Assembly (NCBI RefSeq): GCF_016860525.1
Contig: NZ_BNEA01000007.1
Location: forward strand, 593,183-657,182
Reading direction: 5' to 3'
DNA length: 64,000 nt
Origin: Streptomyces rubradiris
GTDB lineage: Bacteria; Actinomycetota; Actinomycetes; Streptomycetales; Streptomycetaceae
The notes beneath the pieces were generated by a model, which was not told where the DNA came from, did no database searches, and saw only the letters and a list, made by a program, of their open reading frames with translations. Both the position numbers and the translations under genes were made by a program. Positions 43,999-53,400 of this stretch are shown piece by piece. Position 1 is the stretch's first letter. Each line of letters opens with the position of its first letter.

Positions 43999-44075
43999 CG
44001 CGAACTCCTGGAGTGAGGTTCGGTGAAACGGACGAGTACGAGGAAAGCGCCTCTCTGGCCGGATACGGCCGCTCG

Positions 44076-44126
44076 TTGACGCCTCTCTTACGGCCTCGCC
44101 CGCGTCTTTGACGGTTCTCTTACGGC
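44076..44126 (-). promoter_or_regulatory. Paired putative KdpE boxes upstream of the kdp operon
   Basis: Two 19-bp direct repeats, 44076-44094 and 44108-44126 (plus strand TTGACG..TCTCTTACGGC, 17 of 19 identical), lie 32 bp apart. Read on the coding strand each contains CGTAAGA and CGTCAA spaced 11 bp start to start, the layout of tandem half-sites for an OmpR-family dimer. They lie about 80-130 bp upstream of the first kdp gene. Confidence 0.65.
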
Positions 44127-44181
44127 TACCGGTCGGTTCCGACGGCCGGACGCGTGCCTTCCCGGGCGGACGGGGGTTCCG

Positions 44182-46023
44182 TCAGACCGGCCGGAACCTC
44201 AGGCGGCAGATCACCGCGTCCGTCTCCCGGCGCACGGCGTGCGCGACGACCGCGCCCCGCTGGTTCTGCAGCAGCCGCTGCCACGGCCGCTCCGGCTCGG
44301 TCTCCGGGATCAGCACGGTGACCCGGGTGCCGGGCTCGGCGGCGGCCGTCTGACGGACGTAGGCGGCGATCGGCCGGCCGAGGCCGCGCCGGGCGCAGTT
44401 CAGCCGCACCAGCGGCACCCCGGGGTCCCACGCGGCCCAGGACCGCTCCAGGGCGTGCAGCGCGGCGCGGTCCTCCGGGTCGGGGTGGCAGACGGTCACG
44501 GCCCGGACCTCGTCGCCCAGGGAGGCGGCGGCCGTGAGCGCCTCGGAGGTCAGCCGGGACAGCGAGGACACCGGGACGATCACCAGCGAGCGCTCGCGGT
44601 GCGGGGGCTCCGGGACGCGGCCGAGACCGAGCCGCTCGCCGATGCGGTCGTAGGCCCGGCGCACGGCGACGAAGGCGGCGACCAGCAGGGGCAGCGCCAC
44701 GACCACCAGCCAGGCGCCCGCGGTGAACTTGCTCGCGGTGACCACGGCGGCCGAGACGCCGGTGAGCAGCGCGCCCAGGCCGTTGAGCAGGGCCTTCCCG
44801 CGCCACCCGGGTCCCCGTTCCAGACGCCAGTGCCGGACCATGCCCACCTGGGCGACGGTGAAGCCGACGAAGACCCCGATCGCGAACAGCGGCACCAGGG
44901 TGTTGGTGTCACCGCCCGAGAAGACCAGCAGGCCCGCCGAGACCGCGGCGAGGGCGAGGACCCCGTGCCGGTGCACCTGCCGGTCGGCCTTGAGCGCGAA
45001 GACGTGCGGCAGGTAGTTGTCCCGGGCGAGCAGCTTCAGCAGCACCGGCAGGCCGCCGAAGGAGGTGTTCGCGGACAGCGCCAGCAGGATCATGGTGGCG
45101 AACTGGATGACGTAGAAAGCCCCGTTGTGGCCGAGGGAGGCGTCCGCGAGCTGGGCGAGGACCGTCACGCCCGCGACCGGCTGGAGGTGGAAGCGGCCGA
45201 TCAGCACGGCCAGGCCGATCAGCATCAGGCCGAGGACGGCGCCGAGGGCGGCCTCCGCGCGCTGCGCGCGCCGCACTCGGGGGACGCGGAAGGCGGGCAC
45301 GGCGTTGGCGATGGCCTCGACACCGGTCAGGGCGCTGCACCCGGAGGCGAAGGCCTTGAGCAGGAGCAGCGCCCCGACCCCGCCGGCGTTGTCCGCGACC
45401 ACCGAGGCATGACCGGCCGCGGTCGCCGTACTGACCGGGGCGGACCGGAACAGCCCCACGGCGATCACCGCGAAGACGGCGCCCACGAAGACGACGGTCG
45501 GCACGATGAACGCCTTCGCCGACTCCGCGATCCCGCGCAGGTTGACGCCCGTGACCAGGGCGAGCACGGCGAGGCACAGCCACAGCCGGGCGCCGTACAG
45601 GGCGGGGAAGGCGGAGGTCAGCGCGGCCACGCCCGCCGTGACGGCGACGGCCACGTTCAGCACGTAGTCCAGGACCAGCGAGGCGGCGGCCACCAGGCTG
45701 GTGCGGGTGCCCAGGTGCGCCTTGGCCACGGCGTAGGAGCCGCCGCCGTCGGGGAAGGCCGCGATCACCTGCCGGTAGGAGGCGACGAGTACGGCGAGCA
45801 GCGCGGCGATGGCCAGGGTGACGGGCAGGGTGAACCCCAGGCCCCGGGCGCCCGCGGCGGCGAGCACCAGGGCGATGGCCTCCGGGCCGTACGCCACGGA
45901 GGCCATGGCGTCCAGCGACAGCGCGGCCAGGCCGGTGACGGCGGTCAGGCGGTGCCGTTCGCCGGTGTCGGGCGGCTCCTCGCCGGCGGGGGCGGCGCCG
46001 GGCCCGGTGGTCAGGACGGACAT
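44182..46023 (-). CDS. APC-family permease, KimA-like potassium importer
   Basis: A 613-aa transporter with about 12 transmembrane helices (residues 25-460) and a C-terminal cytoplasmic domain (about 470-613) containing ERSLVIVPVSSLSRLTSEALTAAASLGDEVRAVTVCHPDPEDRAAL, a USP-like fold. The start LTAVTGLAALSLDAMASVAYGPEAIALVL resembles the KimA/KUP-like APC group (LSSDALSSVAYGxE), which carries K+ with H+; size also fits KimA. The position next to kdp and the shared promoter elements support potassium import rather than amino acids. ATG 46023 follows a GGAGCACGC site. Confidence 0.8.
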   Translation of the reverse strand: MSVLTTGPGAAPAGEEPPDTGERHRLTAVTGLAALSLDAMASVAYGPEAIALVLAAAGARGLGFTLPVTLAIAALLAVLVASYRQVIAAFPDGGGSYAVAKAHLGTRTSLVAAASLVLDYVLNVAVAVTAGVAALTSAFPALYGARLWLCLAVLALVTGVNLRGIAESAKAFIVPTVVFVGAVFAVIAVGLFRSAPVSTATAAGHASVVADNAGGVGALLLLKAFASGCSALTGVEAIANAVPAFRVPRVRRAQRAEAALGAVLGLMLIGLAVLIGRFHLQPVAGVTVLAQLADASLGHNGAFYVIQFATMILLALSANTSFGGLPVLLKLLARDNYLPHVFALKADRQVHRHGVLALAAVSAGLLVFSGGDTNTLVPLFAIGVFVGFTVAQVGMVRHWRLERGPGWRGKALLNGLGALLTGVSAAVVTASKFTAGAWLVVVALPLLVAAFVAVRRAYDRIGERLGLGRVPEPPHRERSLVIVPVSSLSRLTSEALTAAASLGDEVRAVTVCHPDPEDRAALHALERSWAAWDPGVPLVRLNCARRGLGRPIAAYVRQTAAAEPGTRVTVLIPETEPERPWQRLLQNQRGAVVAHAVRRETDAVICRLRFRPV

Positions 46024-46119
46024 GGGTGCGTGCTCCTTCGTTCTTCGGTCACGTGTACGGACCGGGTGCGCGGTGCACCCAGGGTGTGTCCGGTACGGGC
46101 CGCCCCCGACCGGTTCCTT

Positions 46120-46166
46120 ACGGGACCTTGGCGCACGGCTCCCCCGCGCTGACGGGATCTTGACGC
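46120..46166 (-). promoter_or_regulatory. Paired putative KdpE boxes upstream of the APC permease
   Basis: ACGGGACCTTGGCGC (46120-46134) and ACGGGATCTTGACGC (46152-46166) are direct repeats 32 bp apart. On the coding strand each contains CGT/CGC and CGT half-sites 11 bp apart, the same layout and pair spacing as at 44076-44126 before the kdp operon. Confidence 0.55.
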
Positions 46167-46266
46167 CGGCCCGCGGATCGCGCGGGAAAAGCGGTCGGCC
46201 TCGCCATGTGCGCCTGCCGGGCACGGGCCGCGGTAGGCCGGCGGGCCCGGGGGAACTCGTGTCCTC

Positions 46267-47061
46267 ATGCGCATCGATCTGACAGGACGTACCGCACTGG
46301 TCACCGGCTCGACGCAGGGCATCGGTGCCGCCATCGCCGTCGCGCTGGCCCGGGCCGGGGCCCGGGTGGGCGTCAACGGCCGGGACGAGCGGCGGGTGAC
46401 CGAGAGCGTGGAGGCGCTGGCGCGGGAGGTGCCCGGTGCCGAGCCGGTACCGGTGGCCGCCGACGTCTCCACCGACGAGGGCGCGGCCCGGGTCGCGAAG
46501 CTGCTGCCGCGGGTGGACATCCTCGTCAACAACCTCGGTGTCTTCGGCGCCGCCGACCCGCTGGAGATCACCGACGCGGAGTGGCGGCGCTACTTCGAGG
46601 TGAACGTCCTCGCGGCCGTGCGACTGACCCGGCTGTATCTGCCGGGCATGGCCGAGCGCGGCTGGGGCCGCGTGCAGTACGTGGCGAGCGACTCGGCGGT
46701 GGTCATCCCCGCGGAGATGATCCACTACGGGATGTCGAAGACCGCCCTGCTCGCGGTGAGCCGGGGCTTCGCCAAGAAGGCCGCGGGCACGGGGGTGACG
46801 GTGAACTCGGTCATCGCGGGGCCCACCCACACCGGCGGGGTCGAGGACTTCGTATACGAGCTGGTCGACCGGGAGCTGCCCTGGCAGGAGGCGCAGCGCG
46901 AGTTCATGCGCCGGCACCGTCCGCAGTCCCTGCTCCAGCGGCTGATCGAGCCGGAGGAGATCGCCCACATGGTCGTCTACCTCGCCTCCGATCAGGCGTC
47001 GGCGACGACCGGCGGTGCGCTGCGGGTCGACGGCGGATACATCGACTCGATCCTCCCCTGA
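46267..47061 (+). CDS. Short-chain dehydrogenase/reductase
   Basis: A 264-aa classical SDR. Cofactor motif TGSTQGIG at residues 14-21, NNLGV (NNAG equivalent) near 91, catalytic Ser/Tyr/Lys as YVASDSAV (about 142) and YGMSK (about 156-160), and C-terminal GGALRVDGGYIDS. NAD(P)H-dependent oxidation or reduction of an alcohol/ketone is expected. The length and the HRPQSLLQRLIEPEEIAHMVVYLAS segment are ordinary for the family. It is divergent from the permease, and no partner enzyme is apparent. Confidence 0.9.
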   Translation: MRIDLTGRTALVTGSTQGIGAAIAVALARAGARVGVNGRDERRVTESVEALAREVPGAEPVPVAADVSTDEGAARVAKLLPRVDILVNNLGVFGAADPLEITDAEWRRYFEVNVLAAVRLTRLYLPGMAERGWGRVQYVASDSAVVIPAEMIHYGMSKTALLAVSRGFAKKAAGTGVTVNSVIAGPTHTGGVEDFVYELVDRELPWQEAQREFMRRHRPQSLLQRLIEPEEIAHMVVYLASDQASATTGGALRVDGGYIDSILP

Positions 47062-47254
47062 CCCGGCTCCGGGCTCGGTGCCCGAACGGGCAGCGGAAAT
47101 GCTGTCGCGTGACCGATCTCACCACGGCCCGTGCCCGGTTCCTTTCATTCATCAACCGGTAAATAAACGGTCTGTAAAACGATGCCTCGTCGGCCCATCC
47201 GGCCAGTAGGCAGGAGGTATAACGAGACCATAAGTGACCGATACATGACGACAG

Positions 47255-47283
47255 TTGACAACGTTGGCCTGGACGGATAGCGT
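47255..47283 (+). promoter_or_regulatory. Near-consensus vegetative promoter for the LAL regulator
   Basis: TTGACA (47255-47260), 17-bp spacer and TAGCGT (47278-47283). Transcription from here would give a 5' leader of about 300 nt including the 45-bp palindrome. Confidence 0.65.
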
Positions 47284-47342
47284 CTCGATCTGCTATGTGT
47301 TTCTAAACTTTAATTCGGGGATCGACCAGCAAAGCCGCGGAC

Positions 47343-47387
47343 ACCCGCATGGATTCCGGCCAATTATTGGCCGGAATCCATGCGGGT
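47343..47387. repeat. 45-bp perfect palindrome
   Basis: Arms 47343-47364 and 47366-47387 are exact 22-bp inverted repeats around a single T at 47365; the central part is GGCCAATTATTGGCC. Such perfect symmetry is unusual in this genome. It could act as an attenuator in the leader, an operator, or a recombination site. Confidence 0.9.
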
Positions 47388-47597
47388 TTCCACAGTACGC
47401 GGCGCAAACGGGAGACCAGAGGATGCAACGCCTCTCGCGATGCAGACAGGGAACACTCCGGCGCGCCGCCTTCGCGACGACGCTGCCGCCCGTGTGAACT
47501 CTCCACGCACCGTCGCGTGACACCCCGCCGCCACCCATCACGCGGAAAGCGGAGGCATGATCCGGTCCGGAATTGATAATCCATGGGGAGAGGCACG

Positions 47598-50384
47598 ATG
47601 CACATCTTCGGCCGTTCGAGAGAACTCCAGTCCCTGGCCGAGGCATTCCACGACAGTGCACGGGGAAACGGCCGACTCGTGATCATCACGGGGGGTCCCG
47701 GATCCGGCAAGACCCAGTTGATGCACGAATTCCTCACCACACTGCACGGAGCCGACGCCCGGATACTGACCGGTACGGCCACCGCGGGGGAACGGAACCA
47801 GCCGATGAGTCTGGTCGGGCAATTACTCGGCACCGCCGAGGCGGAGACCGCCGTATCACCCCACGAACCCTTCGCCGTGAGCCCCCCGGAGCGGGACCGC
47901 CGCCCCCGGGACCCCTGGCCCCATCCCCTCCCCGCGTCCGCCGCGCCCCGGGCGGCCGAGGCACTGCTGCACCTGGTCCCCGCCGAACGGCCCCTGGTCA
48001 TCGCCCTCGACGACGCCCACGCCATGGACCCGGACTCCCTGACGACCGTCGTCCACCTGCTGCGCCGCAGCCGCTGCCGGCGGGTGTTCGTGGTGTGCGC
48101 CACCTCCGGTCATCTCGGCGCGCTCCACACAGCCGCGCACACCGAGCTGCTGCGCCAGCCGCACCGGCGGGTCCGGCTGGCCCCGCTGTCGGAGGCGAGC
48201 GTCGGCGAACTGCTCGCCGCCCAGGCCGGACGCGCCCTGCCGGCACCCGTGTGCGACGCCTACCACCGGGCCACCGCCGGCAGCCCGCTGCTGGTGCACG
48301 CCCTGCTGGACGACAGCGCCGGCCTCGGCCCCGAGGTCGGCCCGCCCGTCCCCGGCGCCGCCTACCGCCAGGCCGTACTGTCCCTGCTGCACCGCGGCGA
48401 GGCGGGCCAGGTCCGGGTGGCCCGGGCCCTGGCCGCGCTCGGCACCCCGGCGCCGGGCGCCGCCGTCGCGGAGCTGGCCGGCACCACGCCCGCCGGCGCC
48501 CAGGAAGCCGTCGCCGCCCTCAACTCCTCCGGCCTGCTGGACGGGCACGCCTTCCGGCACCCCACCGCCGCCGCGGCCGTCCTGGAGGACATGGACGCCG
48601 CCGCCCGCACCGCGCTGCACGGCCGGATCGCCCATCTGCTGTATCGTTCCGGCGCCCCCGCCGTCGAGGTGGCCCGGCAGCTGCACGCCGCGGACCTGGT
48701 GCCCGCGCTCTGGGGGGCGGGGGTGCTGCGCGCCGCCGCCGAACAGGCGCTGGCCGCCGACGACGTGGAGCGCTGCACCGCCTATCTCGGCATGGTCCTG
48801 CGCGACTGCGCCGACCCACGCGAGGCCCACGCCCTGTCGGTGGCCCTGGCCCGCGCCCAGTGGCATACCAACCCGGCGGCGGCCGGCCCCCATCTGGAGC
48901 CGCTGCGCGAGGCCGCGCTGGCCGGCGAGCTGAGCATGCGGGACACCGCCACCGTCCTGCGCTATCTGCTCTGGCGGGGCGACACCGAGCTGGCCGCCAA
49001 GGCCGTGGCCACGCTCGTGCGCGTCCAGTCGCCCGCCGACGCGCAGATCGTCGCCGAGGTGGAGTTCGTACGGCAGTGGTTCTACGGCGTGGCGCTGCCC
49101 GGCAGGAGTGTCCCGGTCGCCGGCCTCGACGCGCGCCCCCGCCCGGTGCGCGCCGACGCCGGCGGGCTGGCCTCGCGGGTGGCGGCCCTGGTCGGCGGCG
49201 AGGCCACCGACGAGTCCGCCGCGGCCGTCGCCCAGGCCCTGCAAGGGCACCGGCTGGACCATCTCAACCTCGAACTCGTCGCGATGTCCCTGCTGGCCAT
49301 CGCCCACGCCGACCGGCCGGCGCTGGCCGCCGACGCCTGCGACGGGCTGCTCGAGTGCGCCGTGGAGCGCCGGGCGACGACCTGGCGGGCGCTGCTCGGC
49401 TCCATCCGGGCCGAGATAGCCCTGCTCCAGGGGGACGTGACCACCGCGTCGCGAGGCGCGCTCGACGCGCTCGGCATCCTGGGCGCCCAGAGCTGGGGGG
49501 TGCTCATCGGCCTGCCGCTGTCGACGGCCGTCTCCGCGTACACCGCCCTGGGCTGCTACGCCGAGGCCGAGGAACTGCTCAAGCACGACATTCCGGAACC
49601 CATGTTCCGTACCGTGTTCGGCATCCAGTACCTGCGGGCCCGCGGCCACCACCACCTCGCCACCGACCGGCCGTTCGCGGCCCTCGGCGACTTCGAGACC
49701 TGCGGGCGGCTGCTGCGCGAGGGCAACCCGAACCTCCAGAAGGGCATCCCCTGGCGGTCCGACCTGGCCCTGGCCAACCTGCGGATCGGCAAGGCCCGCA
49801 CGGCCCGCGAGTACGCGGAGGAGCAGCTTCGGCTGCCCGGCGGGCACAGCTCCCGGGCCCGGGCCATGGCCCTGAGGCTGCTGGCCGCGACCTGCCGGCC
49901 GCACCGCCGGGCCTCGCTGCTGCGGGAGGCGATCGACCTGCTCAAGACGTGCGGCGACCGCTACGCGCTGGCCCAGGCGTACGCCGACCTGTCCGCCGCG
50001 CACTACGAACTCGGCGAGTACGCCCGGGCCCGGCTGGTGGCCCGGCAGGCGGCCCGGGAGGCCGAGGCCTGCCGGATCGAGTCCCCGGTCGACGCGCACC
50101 TGCTGGAGGACCCGGTACGGCCCGACGCCGCCGAGTCCGAGGACGGCCCGGCCCTGCTCAGCGACGCCGAGTGCCGGGTCGCCGGGCTGGCCGCGCTCGG
50201 TTACACCAACCGCGAGATCAGCACCCGGCTGCATGTCACGATCAGCACGGTGGAGCAGCACCTCACCCGGGTCTACCGCAAGTTGCAGGTGGCCAGCCGT
50301 GCGGAGCTGCCGTCGAAAATGCTGGAGCATCGCATCCCCAAGCTGTCGGACCGCTGGGCCGGGACCCACTCGTCGGCGGGCTGA
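47598..50384 (+). CDS. LAL-family (LuxR, large ATP-binding) pathway activator
   Basis: A 928-aa regulator. Walker A GGPGSGKTQL at residues 32-41; Walker B LVIALDDAHAMD near 134; AAA-type core to about 300; helical TPR-like middle; C-terminal LuxR HTH LSDAECRVAGLAALGYTNREISTRLHVTISTVEQHLTRVYRKLQV (about 855-900). LAL proteins such as PikD switch on type I polyketide clusters. Codon 76 is TTA (47823-47825), so the bldA tRNA is likely to gate its translation. ATG 47598 is preceded by GGGGAGAGG; ATG 47583 is an alternative. It is convergent with the polyketide synthase genes and is the probable activator of the cluster. Confidence 0.92.
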   Translation: MHIFGRSRELQSLAEAFHDSARGNGRLVIITGGPGSGKTQLMHEFLTTLHGADARILTGTATAGERNQPMSLVGQLLGTAEAETAVSPHEPFAVSPPERDRRPRDPWPHPLPASAAPRAAEALLHLVPAERPLVIALDDAHAMDPDSLTTVVHLLRRSRCRRVFVVCATSGHLGALHTAAHTELLRQPHRRVRLAPLSEASVGELLAAQAGRALPAPVCDAYHRATAGSPLLVHALLDDSAGLGPEVGPPVPGAAYRQAVLSLLHRGEAGQVRVARALAALGTPAPGAAVAELAGTTPAGAQEAVAALNSSGLLDGHAFRHPTAAAAVLEDMDAAARTALHGRIAHLLYRSGAPAVEVARQLHAADLVPALWGAGVLRAAAEQALAADDVERCTAYLGMVLRDCADPREAHALSVALARAQWHTNPAAAGPHLEPLREAALAGELSMRDTATVLRYLLWRGDTELAAKAVATLVRVQSPADAQIVAEVEFVRQWFYGVALPGRSVPVAGLDARPRPVRADAGGLASRVAALVGGEATDESAAAVAQALQGHRLDHLNLELVAMSLLAIAHADRPALAADACDGLLECAVERRATTWRALLGSIRAEIALLQGDVTTASRGALDALGILGAQSWGVLIGLPLSTAVSAYTALGCYAEAEELLKHDIPEPMFRTVFGIQYLRARGHHHLATDRPFAALGDFETCGRLLREGNPNLQKGIPWRSDLALANLRIGKARTAREYAEEQLRLPGGHSSRARAMALRLLAATCRPHRRASLLREAIDLLKTCGDRYALAQAYADLSAAHYELGEYARARLVARQAAREAEACRIESPVDAHLLEDPVRPDAAESEDGPALLSDAECRVAGLAALGYTNREISTRLHVTISTVEQHLTRVYRKLQVASRAELPSKMLEHRIPKLSDRWAGTHSSAG

Positions 50385-50436
50385 GCGGCACGGCGGTACC
50401 TCGTCGTCGTCCGGGTGGAAACCGGCGCGCGGGGAG

Positions 50437-50479
50437 AAGGGCACGCGGCCCCACCGGAAGGTCATCGGTGGGGCCGCGT
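50437..50479. terminator. Bidirectional terminator between regulator and PKS genes
   Basis: Perfect 17-bp arms, 50437-50453 (GGCACGCGGCCCCACCG) and 50463-50479, with a 9-nt loop, lie between the convergent LAL and PKS genes, 16 bp before the PKS stop codon. It probably ends both transcripts. Confidence 0.8.
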
Positions 50480-50495
50480 GCCGCCCGCCGTACGG

Positions 50496-53400
50496 TCAGC
50501 TGAAGCTGCCCAGTTCGTCGTCGAGGATGCCGAACAGCTCATCGGCCGTGGCCGTCTCCAGCCCCGTCCCGCCGGTCTGCCCGGCGCCGCCGTTCTCTTG
50601 CCACTCCCCGGTGCCGTCCCAGCGGGCGCTGAGGCTGCGCAGCCGGGCGGCCACCCGGGCGCGCTGCTCCTCGTCCAGCGCGGACGACTCCAGCGCGCCG
50701 CCCAACAGCTTCTCCAGGCGCACCACTTCGGCCTCGACGTCGACCTGGCCGGCGGTGCCGTCGACGCCCAGCTCCGCGAAGAGGTGCCGGGCGAGGGCGT
50801 CGGAGGTCGGGTAGTCGAAGGTGAGGGTGGTGGACAGCCGCAGGCCGGTGTCCGCGCCGAGCCGGTTGCGCAGCTCCAACGCGGCCAGTGAGTCCACGCC
50901 CAGGTCGCCCAGGGGGCGCTGGGGGTCGACGGCGCCGGCGGAGCCGTGTCCGAGGACGTCGGCGACATGGCCGCGGACCGTCTCCACCAGCAGGTTGAGG
51001 GCGTCGGCGGCGCCGAGGCGGACCAGCCGGTCCGGCAGCGCCTCGACGGTGGCGGCGGCCACGAGGCCGGCCGCCGGCCGGGCGGTACGCCGCACGGCCG
51101 CGGGGGCGAGACCCCGTACCAGGGCGGGGGCGTCCTCGGTGACCTGCACGCGGACCGGCAGCAGCAGGGCCCGGTCGGCGGCCGGGGCACCGTCGGCGGC
51201 CTGGACCGCCCCGGTGGCAAGCGCGCGGCCGAACAGGGCCAGTGCCCGGTCGGCGGGCAGCGGGAGGATGCCGTCGCGGGCCAGGCGGCGCAGCTCGGTC
51301 GCGCCGAGCCCGGCCGCCATGCCCTCCCCCGTGTCCCACAGCCCCCAGCCCAGCGAGAGGGCGGGCAGCCCCTCGGCGCGCCGCCGCGCGGCCAGGGCGT
51401 CCAGGAAGGCGTTCGCGGCGGCGTAGTTGGCCTGGCCCGCCGCGCCCAGGGTGCCGGCGGCGGAGGAGAACAGCACGAACGCGTCGAGGCCGAGGTCGCG
51501 GGTCAGCTCGTGCAGGTGCCAGGCGGCGTCCGCCTTGGGCCGCATCACCCGCTCCAGCCGCTCGGGGGTGAGGTCGGTGACCAGGCCGTCGTCCAGGACG
51601 CCCGCGGCGTGCACCACGGCGGTCAGCGGGTGCTCGTCCGGCACGGACGCCAGCAGACCGGCGAGCGCGTCCCGGTCGGTCACGTCGCAGGCGGTCACGG
51701 TCACGGTCGCGCCCAGGGCGGCCAGGTCGTCCAGGAGGCCGGGCTCGGGCAGCCGCCCGCCGCGGCCGGCCAGCAGCAGCCGCCGCACCCCGTGCCGGAT
51801 GACCAGGTGCCGGGCCAGCAGCCGCCCAAGGCTGCCGGTACCGCCGGTGACCAGGACGGTGCCCGCCGGGTCCACAACGGCCTCCCCGGCGGGTCCCGCC
51901 GGGGCCGCGGCGGGCACCGGAGCGGTGTCCGCCGGCTCCGGGTCCGTGACGCGGGCCAGCTCCGGCGCGTACACCGTGCCGGCGCGCAGGGCGAGTTCCG
52001 GGGCGCCGGTGGCCACGGCGGCCGCGAGGACGGCGGCCGAGGCGGGGTCGCCGTCGGTGTCGGCCAGCACGAACCGGCCGGGGTGCTCGACCGCCGCCGA
52101 GCGCACCATGCCCCAGATCACGGCCTGCGCCGGATCGGGCGCGTCGTCGGCGTGGACGGCGACGGCCGACCGGGTCAGCACCACCAGCGGCGCGTCCCCC
52201 GGCCCTTCGGCGAGGTGCCGGCGCAGCTCGGCGAGGGCGCGTACGGCACTCTCGCGGGCCGCGACGGGCGGTTCGGCGTCCGGGCCGGGGGGCGCGGGGA
52301 CGGTGAGGGTGCGGGGCGCGGGCGCGAAGTCGCCGGTGGGGACCGGCAGTTCGGTCCACCGTACGCGGAACAGGTCGCCGGGCTCGGGCGTGGCCGCGTG
52401 CAGCCGGCCGGCGGTCACCTCGCGGATGCGCAGGGCGGCCACCTCGGCCACGGGCGCGCCCGTGCCGTCGTACAGGCGCAGGGTCATCTGGTCGGTGCCG
52501 TGCGGGGTCAGCCGCAGCCGCACCGCCGTGGCGCCGGTCGCGTACAGGGTGACGCCCTCCCAGGAGAAGGGCAGGGTGAGCACGGTCGGGTCCTGGCCGT
52601 CGAGCAGGTCGATGGCGTGCAGGGTGGAGTCGAGCAGCGCCGGGTGCAGGGCGAAGCCGTCGGCCGCTGTCGGGTCGGGCAGGGCGAGTTCGGCCCAGAT
52701 CTCCGCGCCGACCCGCCACGCGCCGCGCAGGCAGCGGAACAGCGGGCCGTAGGCGTAGCCCTGCGCGGCCAGGTGGTCGTAGGTGCCGGTGACGTCCACG
52801 GGTACGGCGCCGGCGGGCGGCCAGTCGGTCACGGCGGCCGGTTCCGGTGCGGTGCGCGGGGCGAGGACGCCGGTGGCGTGCCGGGTCCACGCGCCGTCGG
52901 CGCTCTCGGGGCGGGCGTGCACGGTGAGCCGTCGGCGCCCGTCGGCGTCGGGGGCCGCCGCGGACACCTGGAGGTGGACGGCGCCGTGTCCGGGCAGGAC
53001 CAGCGGGCGTTCCAGGGTGAGTTCGGCCAGGTGCGGGCAGCCGGTGCGGTCGCCGGCCTGGACGGCCAGTTCGACGAACGCGCTGCCCGGGACGAGGACC
53101 ACGCCCGCCACGGCGTGGTCGCCCAGCCAGGGGTGGGTGGTCAGGGAGAGGCGGCCGGTCAGCGTGACCCGGTCGTCGTCGGCCAGGTCCAGGGCCGCGC
53201 CGAGCAGCGGGTGCCCGGCCGGGGCCTGGCCGAGGCCGCCCGCGTCGGTGACCGCGCCGGGCTCGTCGTCCAGCCACAGCCGCCGCCGCTGGAAGGCGTA
53301 GGTGGGCAGGTCGGTGCGGCGGGCGCCGGTGCCGGTGAAGACCCCCGGCCAGTCGACGGGGACCCCGCGGACGTGGGCGGTGCCGAGCAGGGCCGCGTAG

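Larger units (their letters stand above)
47062..47597. other. Long AT-richer leader region before the LAL regulator
   Basis: About 536 bp with noticeably lower G+C than its surroundings. It holds a near-consensus promoter (47255-47283), a 45-bp perfect palindrome (47343-47387) and one possible 24-codon open frame (47423-47497, preceded by GGGAG at 47411). The rest shows no gene. Confidence 0.7.
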
